Assembly (NCBI GenBank): GCA_002382805.1
Contig: DGAD01000031.1
Location: 62,001-126,000, forward strand
DNA: 64,000 nucleotides
Direction: 5' to 3'
DNA from: Clostridiales bacterium UBA4039
Lineage (GTDB): Bacteria > Bacillota > Clostridia > Lachnospirales > Vallitaleaceae
A model generated the notes under the pieces. The model saw nothing but the letters and a program-made list of their open reading frames with translations. It had not been told where the DNA came from and searched no databases. Of the stretch, positions 35,646 through 44,183 are shown one piece after another. Made by a program: the position numbers and the translations under genes. The number at the start of each line of letters is the position of its first letter. The first letter of the stretch is position 1.

Positions 35646-37439
35646 ATGTTTTATCCTGATGAAATAATTGAAGAGGTACGACTTCACAATGATGTTGTTG
35701 ATGTCATCGGGGAATATGTACATCTTCAAAAAAAAGGGAGCTCACATTTTGGGTTGTGTCCTTTTCATAATGAGAAAACCCCATCATTTTCTGTGAGTAA
35801 AGATAAGCAAATGTATTACTGCTTTGGATGTGGAGCTGGAGGCAATGTTTTTAGCTTTATTATGGCCTATGAGAATTTTTCGTTTGTTGAAGCGGTCAAA
35901 CATTTAGCTGAACGAGCCCGGATAGATTTGCCTGAGCCGGAAGTGTCCGAAGAAGTAAAAAAAGCGATTAATTATAAACAGCGTCTATATGATGCCAATC
36001 GCTTAGCAGCAAGGTATTACTATATGCTATTACGCAAAGAGATAGGCAAGCATGCCTTGGCATACTTAGAAGAGCGACGCTTAAGTCCGGAAATTATGAA
36101 ACAGTTTGGTCTAGGTTATGCATCTCAATTTCGAGATGATCTCTATAAGCACTTGCAAAAGCAAGGGTTTTCCAATCGAGAACTCCTCGATTGTGGTTTG
36201 CTGTTAGAAGATAAAAAACGACAAGGCGAATATTATGATCGTTTTTTTAATCGAGTGATGTTTCCGATTTTTGATGTACATGGAAAAGTGATTGCCTTTG
36301 GCGGACGTGTTATGGGAGATGGGCAACCAAAATATTTGAACTCTCCAGAGACTAAGCTGTTTGACAAGAGCAGAAATCTATATGGATTAAATATTGCACG
36401 AAAATCAAGAGAAAAATATATGATTGTTGTTGAAGGATATATGGATGTTATTGCATTACATCAGGCTGGATTTGATAATGCAATTGCATCGCTAGGGACG
36501 GCGTTTACTAGTGGACATGGTCAATTGATTAAACGTTACGTTGATGAGGTAGTTATTGCCTTTGATAGTGATGGTGCGGGAGTCAATGCAGCACTGCGTT
36601 CGATTCCTATTTTAAAGTCTGCGGGCCTAATTGTTCGAGTACTTAATATGGAAACAGCCAAAGACCCGGATGAATTTATTCAAAATCAAGGGATTGAAGC
36701 ATTTAACGAGCTACTTAAACATGCGACAGCAAGTTTTATGTTTGAAATCAAGCAATTAAGTAAACGTTTTGACCTGAGTGATCCAGAATATAAGACGCGC
36801 TTTAGTGATGAAGTGGCTAAAAAGCTATTAACCATTGAAGGCAAAATCGAAAGAGATAATTATTTAGAAGCGATTGTTGCAGAATATAAAATGTCAAAAA
36901 ATGGATTATATGAACTTATGGCCAAGCATGGGAATAATGTGGGGATTGCTCAGCGAGAGCCAAATGTGTTATCAAAAGAGTTGAAAAGTGGTTCCCATAA
37001 AAAACGTGAAGAAGGCACTATTTTAGCTCAGAAGCAATTATTAGCCATTATTGTCTCTAACTATAAAATTTTTGCACATATAAAAGACATTATACAACCA
37101 GAATATTTCACACAAGATACCTTGCAAAAAGTAGCGTATATTGTGTTTGATATATATAATACTAAACAAGAAATAGAACCTGCTGATGTTATGCGTCGAT
37201 TCACTCAAATTGAAGATCAAAAAATGATTGCGAATATCTTTAGCGAGGAGTTAAAAGTCGAGAATCAGCAGCAACTAGAAAAATTGTTAAACGACACCAT
37301 AAGAAAGATCAAAGGTGATTATCTAGAGCAAAAACGCATGAATGTCAATGATCCTGCTGGATTAATGTCTCTAATTCAAGAAAAAAAAGCGTTACTTAAT
37401 TTTTATCTTCACCTAGATGAAATCGATAGAAGGGATTGA
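35646..37439 (+). CDS. dnaG: DNA primase
   Basis: 597 residues. Zinc-binding domain with Cys38, His41, Cys59 and Cys62 ([15 protein letters not shown]); then the RNA polymerase domain with TOPRIM ([17 protein letters not shown]), and a C-terminal helical domain that binds the replicative helicase. It lays primers for the PolC-based replisome. The gene overlaps the region before rpoD; the dnaG-rpoD pair is the classical macromolecular synthesis arrangement. Confidence 0.96.
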   Translation: MFYPDEIIEEVRLHNDVVDVIGEYVHLQKKGSSHFGLCPFHNEKTPSFSVSKDKQMYYCFGCGAGGNVFSFIMAYENFSFVEAVKHLAERARIDLPEPEVSEEVKKAINYKQRLYDANRLAARYYYMLLRKEIGKHALAYLEERRLSPEIMKQFGLGYASQFRDDLYKHLQKQGFSNRELLDCGLLLEDKKRQGEYYDRFFNRVMFPIFDVHGKVIAFGGRVMGDGQPKYLNSPETKLFDKSRNLYGLNIARKSREKYMIVVEGYMDVIALHQAGFDNAIASLGTAFTSGHGQLIKRYVDEVVIAFDSDGAGVNAALRSIPILKSAGLIVRVLNMETAKDPDEFIQNQGIEAFNELLKHATASFMFEIKQLSKRFDLSDPEYKTRFSDEVAKKLLTIEGKIERDNYLEAIVAEYKMSKNGLYELMAKHGNNVGIAQREPNVLSKELKSGSHKKREEGTILAQKQLLAIIVSNYKIFAHIKDIIQPEYFTQDTLQKVAYIVFDIYNTKQEIEPADVMRRFTQIEDQKMIANIFSEELKVENQQQLEKLLNDTIRKIKGDYLEQKRMNVNDPAGLMSLIQEKKALLNFYLHLDEIDRRD

Positions 37440-37444
37440 AAAAC

Positions 37445-38524
37445 ATGGCAGCAGAAGAAAATGTAAAAAGTTTTGAAGCAAAAATCTTAGAATTGGTCGC
37501 AGTAGCTAAAACAAAGAAAAACGTTTTAGAATATAAAGAGATAGAGGCTAGATTCAAAGATGAAGAATTAGAACCGGATAAAATAGAGATTATCTATGAG
37601 GTTCTTGAAAAGAGCGGTATTGATGTATTAGGTGAGGTAGAAGAAGAGGAAGAAGAAGAAGAAAAAGAATTAGATTTATCGTTGCCGGAAGGAATTAACA
37701 TTGATGATCCTGTGCGCATGTATTTAAAGGAAATTGGGAAAGTCCCTCTACTTACCGGTGAAGAAGAGATTGCGTTGGCAAAACGTATGGAAGCCGGGGA
37801 TGAGATTGCAAAGCAAAGGTTAGCGGAAGCAAACTTGCGTTTGGTTGTTAGTATAGCTAAACGTTATGTAGGACGTGGCATGCTCTTTTTAGATCTTATT
37901 CAAGAAGGTAACCTCGGTCTGATTAAAGCGGTTGAAAAGTTTGACTATAATAAAGGTTTTAAGTTCAGTACGTATGCAACATGGTGGATTCGACAAGCGA
38001 TTACTCGGGCTATTGCGGACCAGGCAAGAACAATTCGAATTCCGGTGCATATGGTCGAGACAATTAATAAGCTTATTCGTGTGTCACGACAACTCCTTCA
38101 AGAATTGGGTCGAGATCCGGTTCCAGAAGAGATTGCTGAAGAATTAGATATGCCGGTGGATAAGGTTAGAGAGATCCTTAAAATTTCACAAGAGCCGGTA
38201 TCGCTAGAGACACCGATTGGTGAAGAAGAAGATTCCCACTTGGGGGATTTTATACAAGATGATAACGTTCCGGTTCCGGCAGAAGCCGCAGCATTTACCT
38301 TGCTTAAAGAGCAATTGGTTGAAGTGCTAGATACATTGACTGAACGCGAACAAAAAGTGTTGCGTTTGCGCTTTGGGCTAGATGATGGTCGAGCAAGGAC
38401 GCTAGAAGAAGTGGGTAAAGAGTTTAACGTTACTCGTGAGCGAATTCGACAAATTGAAGCAAAGGCGTTAAGAAAACTGCGTCACCCTAGTCGAAGTCGA
38501 AAATTAAAGGACTATCTAGAATAA
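37445..38524 (+). CDS. rpoD: Vegetative RNA polymerase sigma factor (SigA/RpoD)
   Basis: 359 residues. Short region 1.1, an acidic stretch ([11 protein letters not shown] near residue 65-75), then region 1.2 ([17 protein letters not shown]), region 2 ([21 protein letters not shown], written here in family terms), region 3 and region 4 ([21 protein letters not shown]). It recognises TTGACA/TATAAT promoters, of which several are present in this window. The ATG at 37445 follows AGAAGGG and lies 5 bases after the dnaG stop. A terminator hairpin follows the gene. Confidence 0.97.
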   Translation: MAAEENVKSFEAKILELVAVAKTKKNVLEYKEIEARFKDEELEPDKIEIIYEVLEKSGIDVLGEVEEEEEEEEKELDLSLPEGINIDDPVRMYLKEIGKVPLLTGEEEIALAKRMEAGDEIAKQRLAEANLRLVVSIAKRYVGRGMLFLDLIQEGNLGLIKAVEKFDYNKGFKFSTYATWWIRQAITRAIADQARTIRIPVHMVETINKLIRVSRQLLQELGRDPVPEEIAEELDMPVDKVREILKISQEPVSLETPIGEEEDSHLGDFIQDDNVPVPAEAAAFTLLKEQLVEVLDTLTEREQKVLRLRFGLDDGRARTLEEVGKEFNVTRERIRQIEAKALRKLRHPSRSRKLKDYLE

Positions 38525-38532
38525 GTATGCAT

Positions 38533-38566
38533 AAAACCATGAATGATAACTATTATTCATGGTTTT
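38533..38566 (+). terminator. Probable terminator after rpoD
   Basis: AAAACCATGAAT and ATTCATGGTTTT form a perfect 12-bp stem around a 10-base loop, and the stem ends in TTTT. It starts 8 bases after the rpoD stop and ends only 18 bases before trmK. Confidence 0.8.
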
Positions 38567-38584
38567 ATTGAAAGTGGGGATTTT

Positions 38585-39292
38585 ATGGAAATTTCAAGAC
38601 GTTTAGAATGGATTGCGTCATTTGTAAAACAAGGAGAACGCGTGGCGGATATAGGAACAGATCATGGATATATTCCTATATATTTAGCTCAAAACAAAAC
38701 ATCACCAAAGGTTATTGCGATGGATATTAACTTTGGACCTTTGGATAAAGCAAAAAATAATATTCGCGCTTACCACCAGGAAGATATTGTAGAGGCACGG
38801 CTAAGTAATGGATTAATGACCCTTGATGAAGGGGAAGTTGATTGTATTATTATCGCCGGAATGGGTGGTCGCTTGATTGATCAGATATTACGGGAATCAA
38901 AAGAAAAATTGATGACATACAAACGGTGGATTATTTCACCGCATAAAGATATAGATATCGTTCGAAAGACATTGCTTGAACTTGGTATTGCTATTATTGA
39001 TGAAGATATGATGTATGAAGATGGGCATTATTACACAGTGCTTATTGCGATTACAGATACAAAGGATGTGGCATATTTACCTTATTCACCCAATGAAAAT
39101 CCATTATTTTTTGTCTATGGTAAGTGCCTGGTTACAAAAAAACATCCATTGCTTTTGGAACAGCTCAAGATGAAAAACACTCGAGATAAGCAATTGATAG
39201 ATATTTTAAAAGAAAAAGGAATCATTAATCGTATAGCAGAGCTAGAACATGATATAGTGATTCGAAATAAGGTGATTAAATGGATGCAATAA
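38585..39292 (+). CDS. trmK: tRNA (adenine(22)-N(1))-methyltransferase TrmK
   Basis: 235 residues of the class I methyltransferase fold, with the SAM-binding VADIGTDHGYIPIYL segment near residue 21 and the CIIIAGMGGRLI motif near residue 90. TrmK methylates A22 in tRNA-Ser and tRNA-Tyr in Bacillus. The ATG at 38585 follows GTGGGGA. The trmK-nif3 pair downstream of rpoD is a well-conserved Bacillota neighbourhood. No promoter fits between the terminator and the start, so expression needs read-through. Confidence 0.93.
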   Translation: MEISRRLEWIASFVKQGERVADIGTDHGYIPIYLAQNKTSPKVIAMDINFGPLDKAKNNIRAYHQEDIVEARLSNGLMTLDEGEVDCIIIAGMGGRLIDQILRESKEKLMTYKRWIISPHKDIDIVRKTLLELGIAIIDEDMMYEDGHYYTVLIAITDTKDVAYLPYSPNENPLFFVYGKCLVTKKHPLLLEQLKMKNTRDKQLIDILKEKGIINRIAELEHDIVIRNKVIKWMQ

Positions 39293-40062
39293 CGGTTAAA
39301 GATATAATGGAATGTATTGAACGTATTGCGCCCCAGGATTTAGCGCAAGATTATGATAATGTAGGATTATTAATTGGAGATTCAAAGCGACGGATCAATA
39401 AAATTATAGTCGGTCTTGAAGTGACCAATAGTTTAATTGATGAGGCAATAAATAAGGCATGTGATATGATTGTTGTTCATCATCCGCTTATTTTTTCACC
39501 ACTGAATAGAATCGTGGAACAAGATCCGATTGCGCATAAAGTTATTCGATTAATCAAGGCAGATATTAATGTTTATGTTGCACATACGAACTTAGATATG
39601 GCTCAACATGGGCTAAATGATTATCTGTGTGAAGTACTGGACATAAAGCCAAACATTGAAATAGGTTTTGAGCAAAACAGGTTACTTCGCATTTGTGATG
39701 TTAAGCAACAAGCCTTTAAACAGCTGGTTTGGCATGTGAAGGAGCGTTTAAACCTAGATACGATTCGCTATGCGGGGCATTTAGACAAACAAATTAAGCG
39801 CATTGGACTTTGCTCTGGAAGCGGGATGAGTTTTTTTGATATGGCTATCGAACAAGGTGTTGATGCATATATCACAGGTGATCTAAAGTATCACGATGCG
39901 GTAAAAGCTATGGAGTTAGAAGTGCCGGTTATAGATGCCGGTCATTATGGTACGGAGATTATCTGTCGACAACTTTTTGAAAACATTTTGAAAGAAAACT
40001 TTCAAGAGGATATTCAGATTCTTCAACACAATGAATTTTTAGATCCAATTTGTACATTATGA
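39280..40062 (+). CDS. Nif3-like dinuclear metal centre protein
   Basis: 260 residues with the metal-binding motifs VHHPLIF, AHTNLDMAQHGLND and DAGHYGTE near the end. The family (YbgI, YqfO) forms toroidal hexamers with two metal ions; its biological role is unsettled, with GTP cyclohydrolase I inhibition or repair roles proposed. This is the short form; the PII-like insert seen in Bacillus YqfO is absent. The ATG overlaps trmK by 13 bases and has AAGGTGA. Confidence 0.92.
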   Translation: MDAITVKDIMECIERIAPQDLAQDYDNVGLLIGDSKRRINKIIVGLEVTNSLIDEAINKACDMIVVHHPLIFSPLNRIVEQDPIAHKVIRLIKADINVYVAHTNLDMAQHGLNDYLCEVLDIKPNIEIGFEQNRLLRICDVKQQAFKQLVWHVKERLNLDTIRYAGHLDKQIKRIGLCSGSGMSFFDMAIEQGVDAYITGDLKYHDAVKAMELEVPVIDAGHYGTEIICRQLFENILKENFQEDIQILQHNEFLDPICTL

Positions 40063-40096
40063 CGATGAGAACATTATACGCAGGAGGTATTTGAAG

Positions 40097-41776
40097 TTGA
40101 CTTTGAAAATATTTTTAAAACATAATAATACAACCATTGAGGTTGAACAGGGGACATCTTTAAAAGAAATTGCAGCACGGGTAGAAGATGATTTTGATGC
40201 ACCAATTACACTAGCCATTGTGGATGGAAAATTAAAAGAAATCTATAAGCAGGTTAAGTCGGATTGTGAAGTGGAATTTTTAGATTTAACGAATAAAGAT
40301 GGATACCGAACATATCAGCGTTCGTTGACATTACTTTTTATTAAGTCGTTGCGAGATGTATATCAGGGATATGGAATCAACCATGTCGATGTTCGGGTAC
40401 AATTTACAATTCAACGTGGTTTGTATTGTGAAGTGCTTAATGTTGAAGAAAAACCTTTGACGCAAGAGATTATTAAAGAGATTGAAGATCGCATGAAAGC
40501 ATATGTAGATATAGATGCAGTGATATACAAAAGTACAGTAACCACAAGCAAAGCGATTAAACTTTTTGCAAAACAAGGCATGAAGGATAAGGTCTGCTTA
40601 TTAAAGTATCGTAGTGTTTCCAATACCAATATTTATGAGCTGGATGGATTTTACGATTACTATTTTGGCTATATGGTTCCATCTTATGGAAAAATAGGAA
40701 AGTTTGAGTTGCACCCACACGATGAAGGGGTCATGGTTCAATACGTATCAAAAGCTGAACCTAAAAAAGTTGCCCCATTTAAACCGGCGCTTATGTTATT
40801 TGATACGCAAAAGGAAACTTCACGTTGGGCGCAACTTATGGATGTAACTACTATAGGAGAATTAAATGAGCTTATTGCTGCAGGAGATATTAACGATTTA
40901 CTTTTAGTGGCAGAAGCGCTTATGGAAAAACGTATCGCATCAATTGCTGATGAAATTGTTAACAATCAAAATAAAAAACGCTTTATTTTTATTGCAGGGC
41001 CGTCTTCATCAGGTAAGACAACTTTTGCACATCGCTTAGGCATCCAACTTCGTGCTTTTGGTATGAATCCGAAAACGATTTCACTGGATAATTACTTTGT
41101 AAATCGTGAGCAGACGCCATTGGATGAATACGGGAACTTTAATTTTGAAACGATTGATGCGATTGATCGTAAATTATTTAATGAAAACATGTTGGAGTTA
41201 CTTGCTGGACAGTCTGTGGATATTCCTCACTTTAACTTTATCTCTGGAAAGCGTGAATATCGTGACAATCCGATTGAACTAGGCGACAATGGTATTTTAA
41301 TTGTAGAGGGGATTCATGGACTTAATGATATGCTTTCCTATGATTTGCCAAAAGAAAATACATTTAAAATTTATATTAGTGCAATGACACAACTAAACTT
41401 AGACTATCATAATCGTATTCCAACGACGGATGGGCGCTTATTGCGACGTATTGTTAGAGACTATCAATACAGAGGTGTTTCAGCGTTGCAAACAATCCGT
41501 ATGTGGGAATCCGTACGCCGTGGAGAAGAAAAATATATCTTCCCATTTCAAGAAAAAGCAGATGTGATGTTTAACTCTGCCTTGATTTATGAAATTGCTG
41601 TACTTAAACAATATGCAGATCCTTTGCTCTATAGTATTCCTGATGATTGTCCAGAACATATAGAAGCTAAGCGATTGATAAAATTCCTGGATTATATTCT
41701 TGGGGTCACAAGTGAACATATTCCTCAAAACTCACTCATTCGTGAATTTATTGGAGGAAGCTGTTTTAGAACATGA
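40097..41776 (+). CDS. Nucleoside (uridine-type) kinase with N-terminal TGS and ThrRS-like domains
   Basis: 559 residues from a TTG at 40097, 9 bases after AGGAGG; the TTG at 40091 is only 3 bases from it. The N-terminal TGS domain (TIEVEQGTSLKEIAARV) and the following region resemble the N-terminal half of threonyl-tRNA synthetase; the C-terminal part is a P-loop kinase of the uridine kinase type with FIAGPSSSGKTTFA, SLDNYFVNR and IVEGIHGLND. This architecture is known in Clostridia and Thermotoga but the substrate is inferred. The ThrRS-like part lacks any aminoacylation core. Confidence 0.87.
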   Translation: MTLKIFLKHNNTTIEVEQGTSLKEIAARVEDDFDAPITLAIVDGKLKEIYKQVKSDCEVEFLDLTNKDGYRTYQRSLTLLFIKSLRDVYQGYGINHVDVRVQFTIQRGLYCEVLNVEEKPLTQEIIKEIEDRMKAYVDIDAVIYKSTVTTSKAIKLFAKQGMKDKVCLLKYRSVSNTNIYELDGFYDYYFGYMVPSYGKIGKFELHPHDEGVMVQYVSKAEPKKVAPFKPALMLFDTQKETSRWAQLMDVTTIGELNELIAAGDINDLLLVAEALMEKRIASIADEIVNNQNKKRFIFIAGPSSSGKTTFAHRLGIQLRAFGMNPKTISLDNYFVNREQTPLDEYGNFNFETIDAIDRKLFNENMLELLAGQSVDIPHFNFISGKREYRDNPIELGDNGILIVEGIHGLNDMLSYDLPKENTFKIYISAMTQLNLDYHNRIPTTDGRLLRRIVRDYQYRGVSALQTIRMWESVRRGEEKYIFPFQEKADVMFNSALIYEIAVLKQYADPLLYSIPDDCPEHIEAKRLIKFLDYILGVTSEHIPQNSLIREFIGGSCFRT

Positions 41777-41799
41777 TGGGTTACTGAAGGAGGCTATAA

Positions 41800-42054
41800 A
41801 TGAAGATAACAAAATTAAAGAAACTATCAAATGGGCTATTTATTTTGAGTGTTATTTTTTCGGCAGGAGTATTATTTAAAAATTGGCTTGATCAGCGAAA
41901 TCTTCCTGAAGGGGTATGTCCAATTGAAAATAATTCTGAATGGATGATTGCTGCTATAAGTTTATTAGTGATAAGTTTTATTGTAACTTCAATTATAGAT
42001 TATCGAATTAAGAAGCTTAATAAGGGGGAGAATCCGTTTGAGGGAGAAGATTAA
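41800..42054 (+). CDS. Small two-helix membrane protein, unknown function
   Basis: 84 residues with two hydrophobic helices (about 10-26 and 48-66) and a short charged end. The loop between them contains one cysteine (GVCPIENNSEW). GAAGGAGG lies 6 bases before the ATG and the end overlaps moxR by 17 bases, so it belongs to the moxR operon. I do not recognise a characterised family; it may be an accessory of the MoxR/DUF58/transglutaminase module. Confidence 0.72.
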   Translation: MKITKLKKLSNGLFILSVIFSAGVLFKNWLDQRNLPEGVCPIENNSEWMIAAISLLVISFIVTSIIDYRIKKLNKGENPFEGED

Positions 42055-42979
42055 GCGATTAACGGAGAATATGGGGAAGGTAATTGTAGGAAAAGATGAG
42101 GTTATTGAGCTCATTACATTGGCATTTATGTGTAATGGACATGTGCTAATTGAAGATGTACCCGGCACGGGCAAGACAACACTTGCCCTTGCGTTGGCAA
42201 AATCCGTTGGTGGGCAATTTAGCCGAATATCTTGCACACCGGACGTTATGCCATCAGATATTACAGGTTTTAGTATGTATAACCCAAAACATGAACGTTT
42301 TGAATATCATGAAGGGGCGATTATGGCCAATGTATTTTTGGCAGATGAGATTAACCGTACGCCGCCTAAGACGCAATCGGGTCTTTTAGAAGCAATGGAA
42401 GAGCATCATGTGACGGTTGATGGCAAGCATTATGAGCTTCCATATCCGTTCATGGTTATTGCAACACAAAATCCTGTAGAGTATTTAGGAACGTATCCGT
42501 TGCCAGAGGCTCAAATGGACCGCTTTATTATCAAAATGAATATTGGCTATCCAACGCTTGAAGAAGAACTTTTGATTATGGAGCGATTTAAAGATGATCA
42601 TCCTTTAAAAGACTTACAACCAGTACTTTCTTTAGAAGAAGTACAACAAATCCAACAAGATATTTTAAAGGTTAATATGGATCCAACAATTCAAAAATAC
42701 ATATTAAAACTAGTTCGACAAACCCGACAAGCCAAAGAGACCTTGCTTGGAATCAGCCCAAGAGGGAGTTTGTTTTTGGGACGCATGGCTAAAGCAAAGG
42801 CATATTTTTCTGGACGTCATTATGTGATTCCTGATGATGTCAAGAATGTGTTTATCCCGGTGTGTGCACATCGAATGATGATCAAACCGGAGATGAAATA
42901 TGAAAATCAATCCAGTGAAGATATTCTTAGAGATATTCTAAAAAAAGTTGATGTTCCGGCAGGTGAGTTTATTGTATAA
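42038..42979 (+). CDS. MoxR-family AAA ATPase
   Basis: 313 residues with a TTG start at 42038, 7 bases after AAGGGGGAG. Walker A EDVPGTGKTTLA near 45, Walker B VFLADEINRTPPKTQ near 105, sensor ATQNPVEYLGTYPLPEAQMDRF near 145, and the C-terminal lid. MoxR ATPases act with DUF58 proteins as chaperone-like complexes. The gene overlaps both neighbours, which suggests coupled production of an interacting set. Confidence 0.93.
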   Translation: MREKIKRLTENMGKVIVGKDEVIELITLAFMCNGHVLIEDVPGTGKTTLALALAKSVGGQFSRISCTPDVMPSDITGFSMYNPKHERFEYHEGAIMANVFLADEINRTPPKTQSGLLEAMEEHHVTVDGKHYELPYPFMVIATQNPVEYLGTYPLPEAQMDRFIIKMNIGYPTLEEELLIMERFKDDHPLKDLQPVLSLEEVQQIQQDILKVNMDPTIQKYILKLVRQTRQAKETLLGISPRGSLFLGRMAKAKAYFSGRHYVIPDDVKNVFIPVCAHRMMIKPEMKYENQSSEDILRDILKKVDVPAGEFIV

Positions 42980-44183
42980 AAGATGGGGAGTCTATGGTAT
43001 TACACTTATATGTAGTATGGTTTTTAACCGGAGTTATCCCGGCTATATTTCTAGTGTACTTTTTTATAGCATATTAATGCTTCCGATCATTAGCCTGTTG
43101 CATATGGGGTTAACATATACCGTATTTGAACTGTCGCATGATGTGGATCAGCGCTTTGTCTCTAAAGGAGATACGCTGACCTATCGATTGAGTTTATATA
43201 ACTCTAGTTATTTGATTTTAGCACCTATGCGCGTACATTATATCTCTTCTGAGGACTTATTCCATCTTGACAAGGCATCCCAAAGTGCGTGGTTTGTTAT
43301 ATATCCAAAATCACAGCAAGATCTTCATAAACAATTAACGTGTTTTTATAGAGGAAACTATCCCGTTGGTATTGACTATATTAGAATACAAGATTTCTTT
43401 GGTTTTTTTTCAATCGTATATAAAGAAATAGAACAGCATAAGATTTTAGTCTATCCCAATCTTCTTGAATTTAAGTCGAGTGCTATTCGCCAAGTCTTAA
43501 GTGAAACAGCAGAGTCGATTGTTGGCCATGATATAACTAATTCAACGGTATTTACAGATATACGACAATATATGCCGGGAGATGCACTCAATAAAATCCA
43601 CTGGAAGCTCAGCGCAAAAAAGGGAACGTGGATATCTAAAGAATATACGGGGCATATTACAAATACGACCTATTTCTTTTTAGATACGTGTGACTTTGAA
43701 CTCTCAAATGAACAAAGAGTCATTTATGAGGACTATATGATTGAAGGCTCTATGGCGATGATTTATTCTTTTTTAAAAGAGCATGTACATCTTAAACTGT
43801 ATTATGATTACCATGGAATTAACATGGTTGAGACAAAGCGACAATCCGATTTTGACAAGTTTTATGATGTGTTTGCCCATTTGAGTTTTTATCACGAAAA
43901 TGCATACTTTGATATGATTTCAAAAGTAATGGGACAAGACCATGAATCTGCACATCTCATCTTTGCAACACAGCAAATTCAACCCAAATTAGTGCACTAT
44001 TGGGTTCAGCTAAAAAATCGTGGACATGAAATTACAGTCATTATGGTTCCTGTGTCGAGGCTGAATCTTCAAAGATTGAAAAATGTAAGTGACGAGAGAT
44101 TGCTTCAAGTACTTAATAGTTCAAGCATTCCTATATATTCTATGGGCATAGATGAGGGTTCGCTAAGACTGGAGGTGTTCTGA
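42972..44183 (+). CDS. DUF58 domain-containing membrane protein
   Basis: 403 residues from a TTG at 42972 behind AGGTGAG, overlapping moxR by 8 bases; longer TTG, ATG and GTG alternatives at 42948-42963 are less well spaced. Two membrane helices lie near the N-terminus (about 5-45), followed by a beta-rich region and the DUF58 motif TDIRQYMPGDALNKIHWKLSAKK around residue 190. DUF58 proteins pair with MoxR ATPases and carry a von Willebrand-like fold; the molecular role is not settled. It is coupled to the transglutaminase gene by a 1-base overlap. Confidence 0.9.
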   Translation: MYKRWGVYGITLICSMVFNRSYPGYISSVLFYSILMLPIISLLHMGLTYTVFELSHDVDQRFVSKGDTLTYRLSLYNSSYLILAPMRVHYISSEDLFHLDKASQSAWFVIYPKSQQDLHKQLTCFYRGNYPVGIDYIRIQDFFGFFSIVYKEIEQHKILVYPNLLEFKSSAIRQVLSETAESIVGHDITNSTVFTDIRQYMPGDALNKIHWKLSAKKGTWISKEYTGHITNTTYFFLDTCDFELSNEQRVIYEDYMIEGSMAMIYSFLKEHVHLKLYYDYHGINMVETKRQSDFDKFYDVFAHLSFYHENAYFDMISKVMGQDHESAHLIFATQQIQPKLVHYWVQLKNRGHEITVIMVPVSRLNLQRLKNVSDERLLQVLNSSSIPIYSMGIDEGSLRLEVF

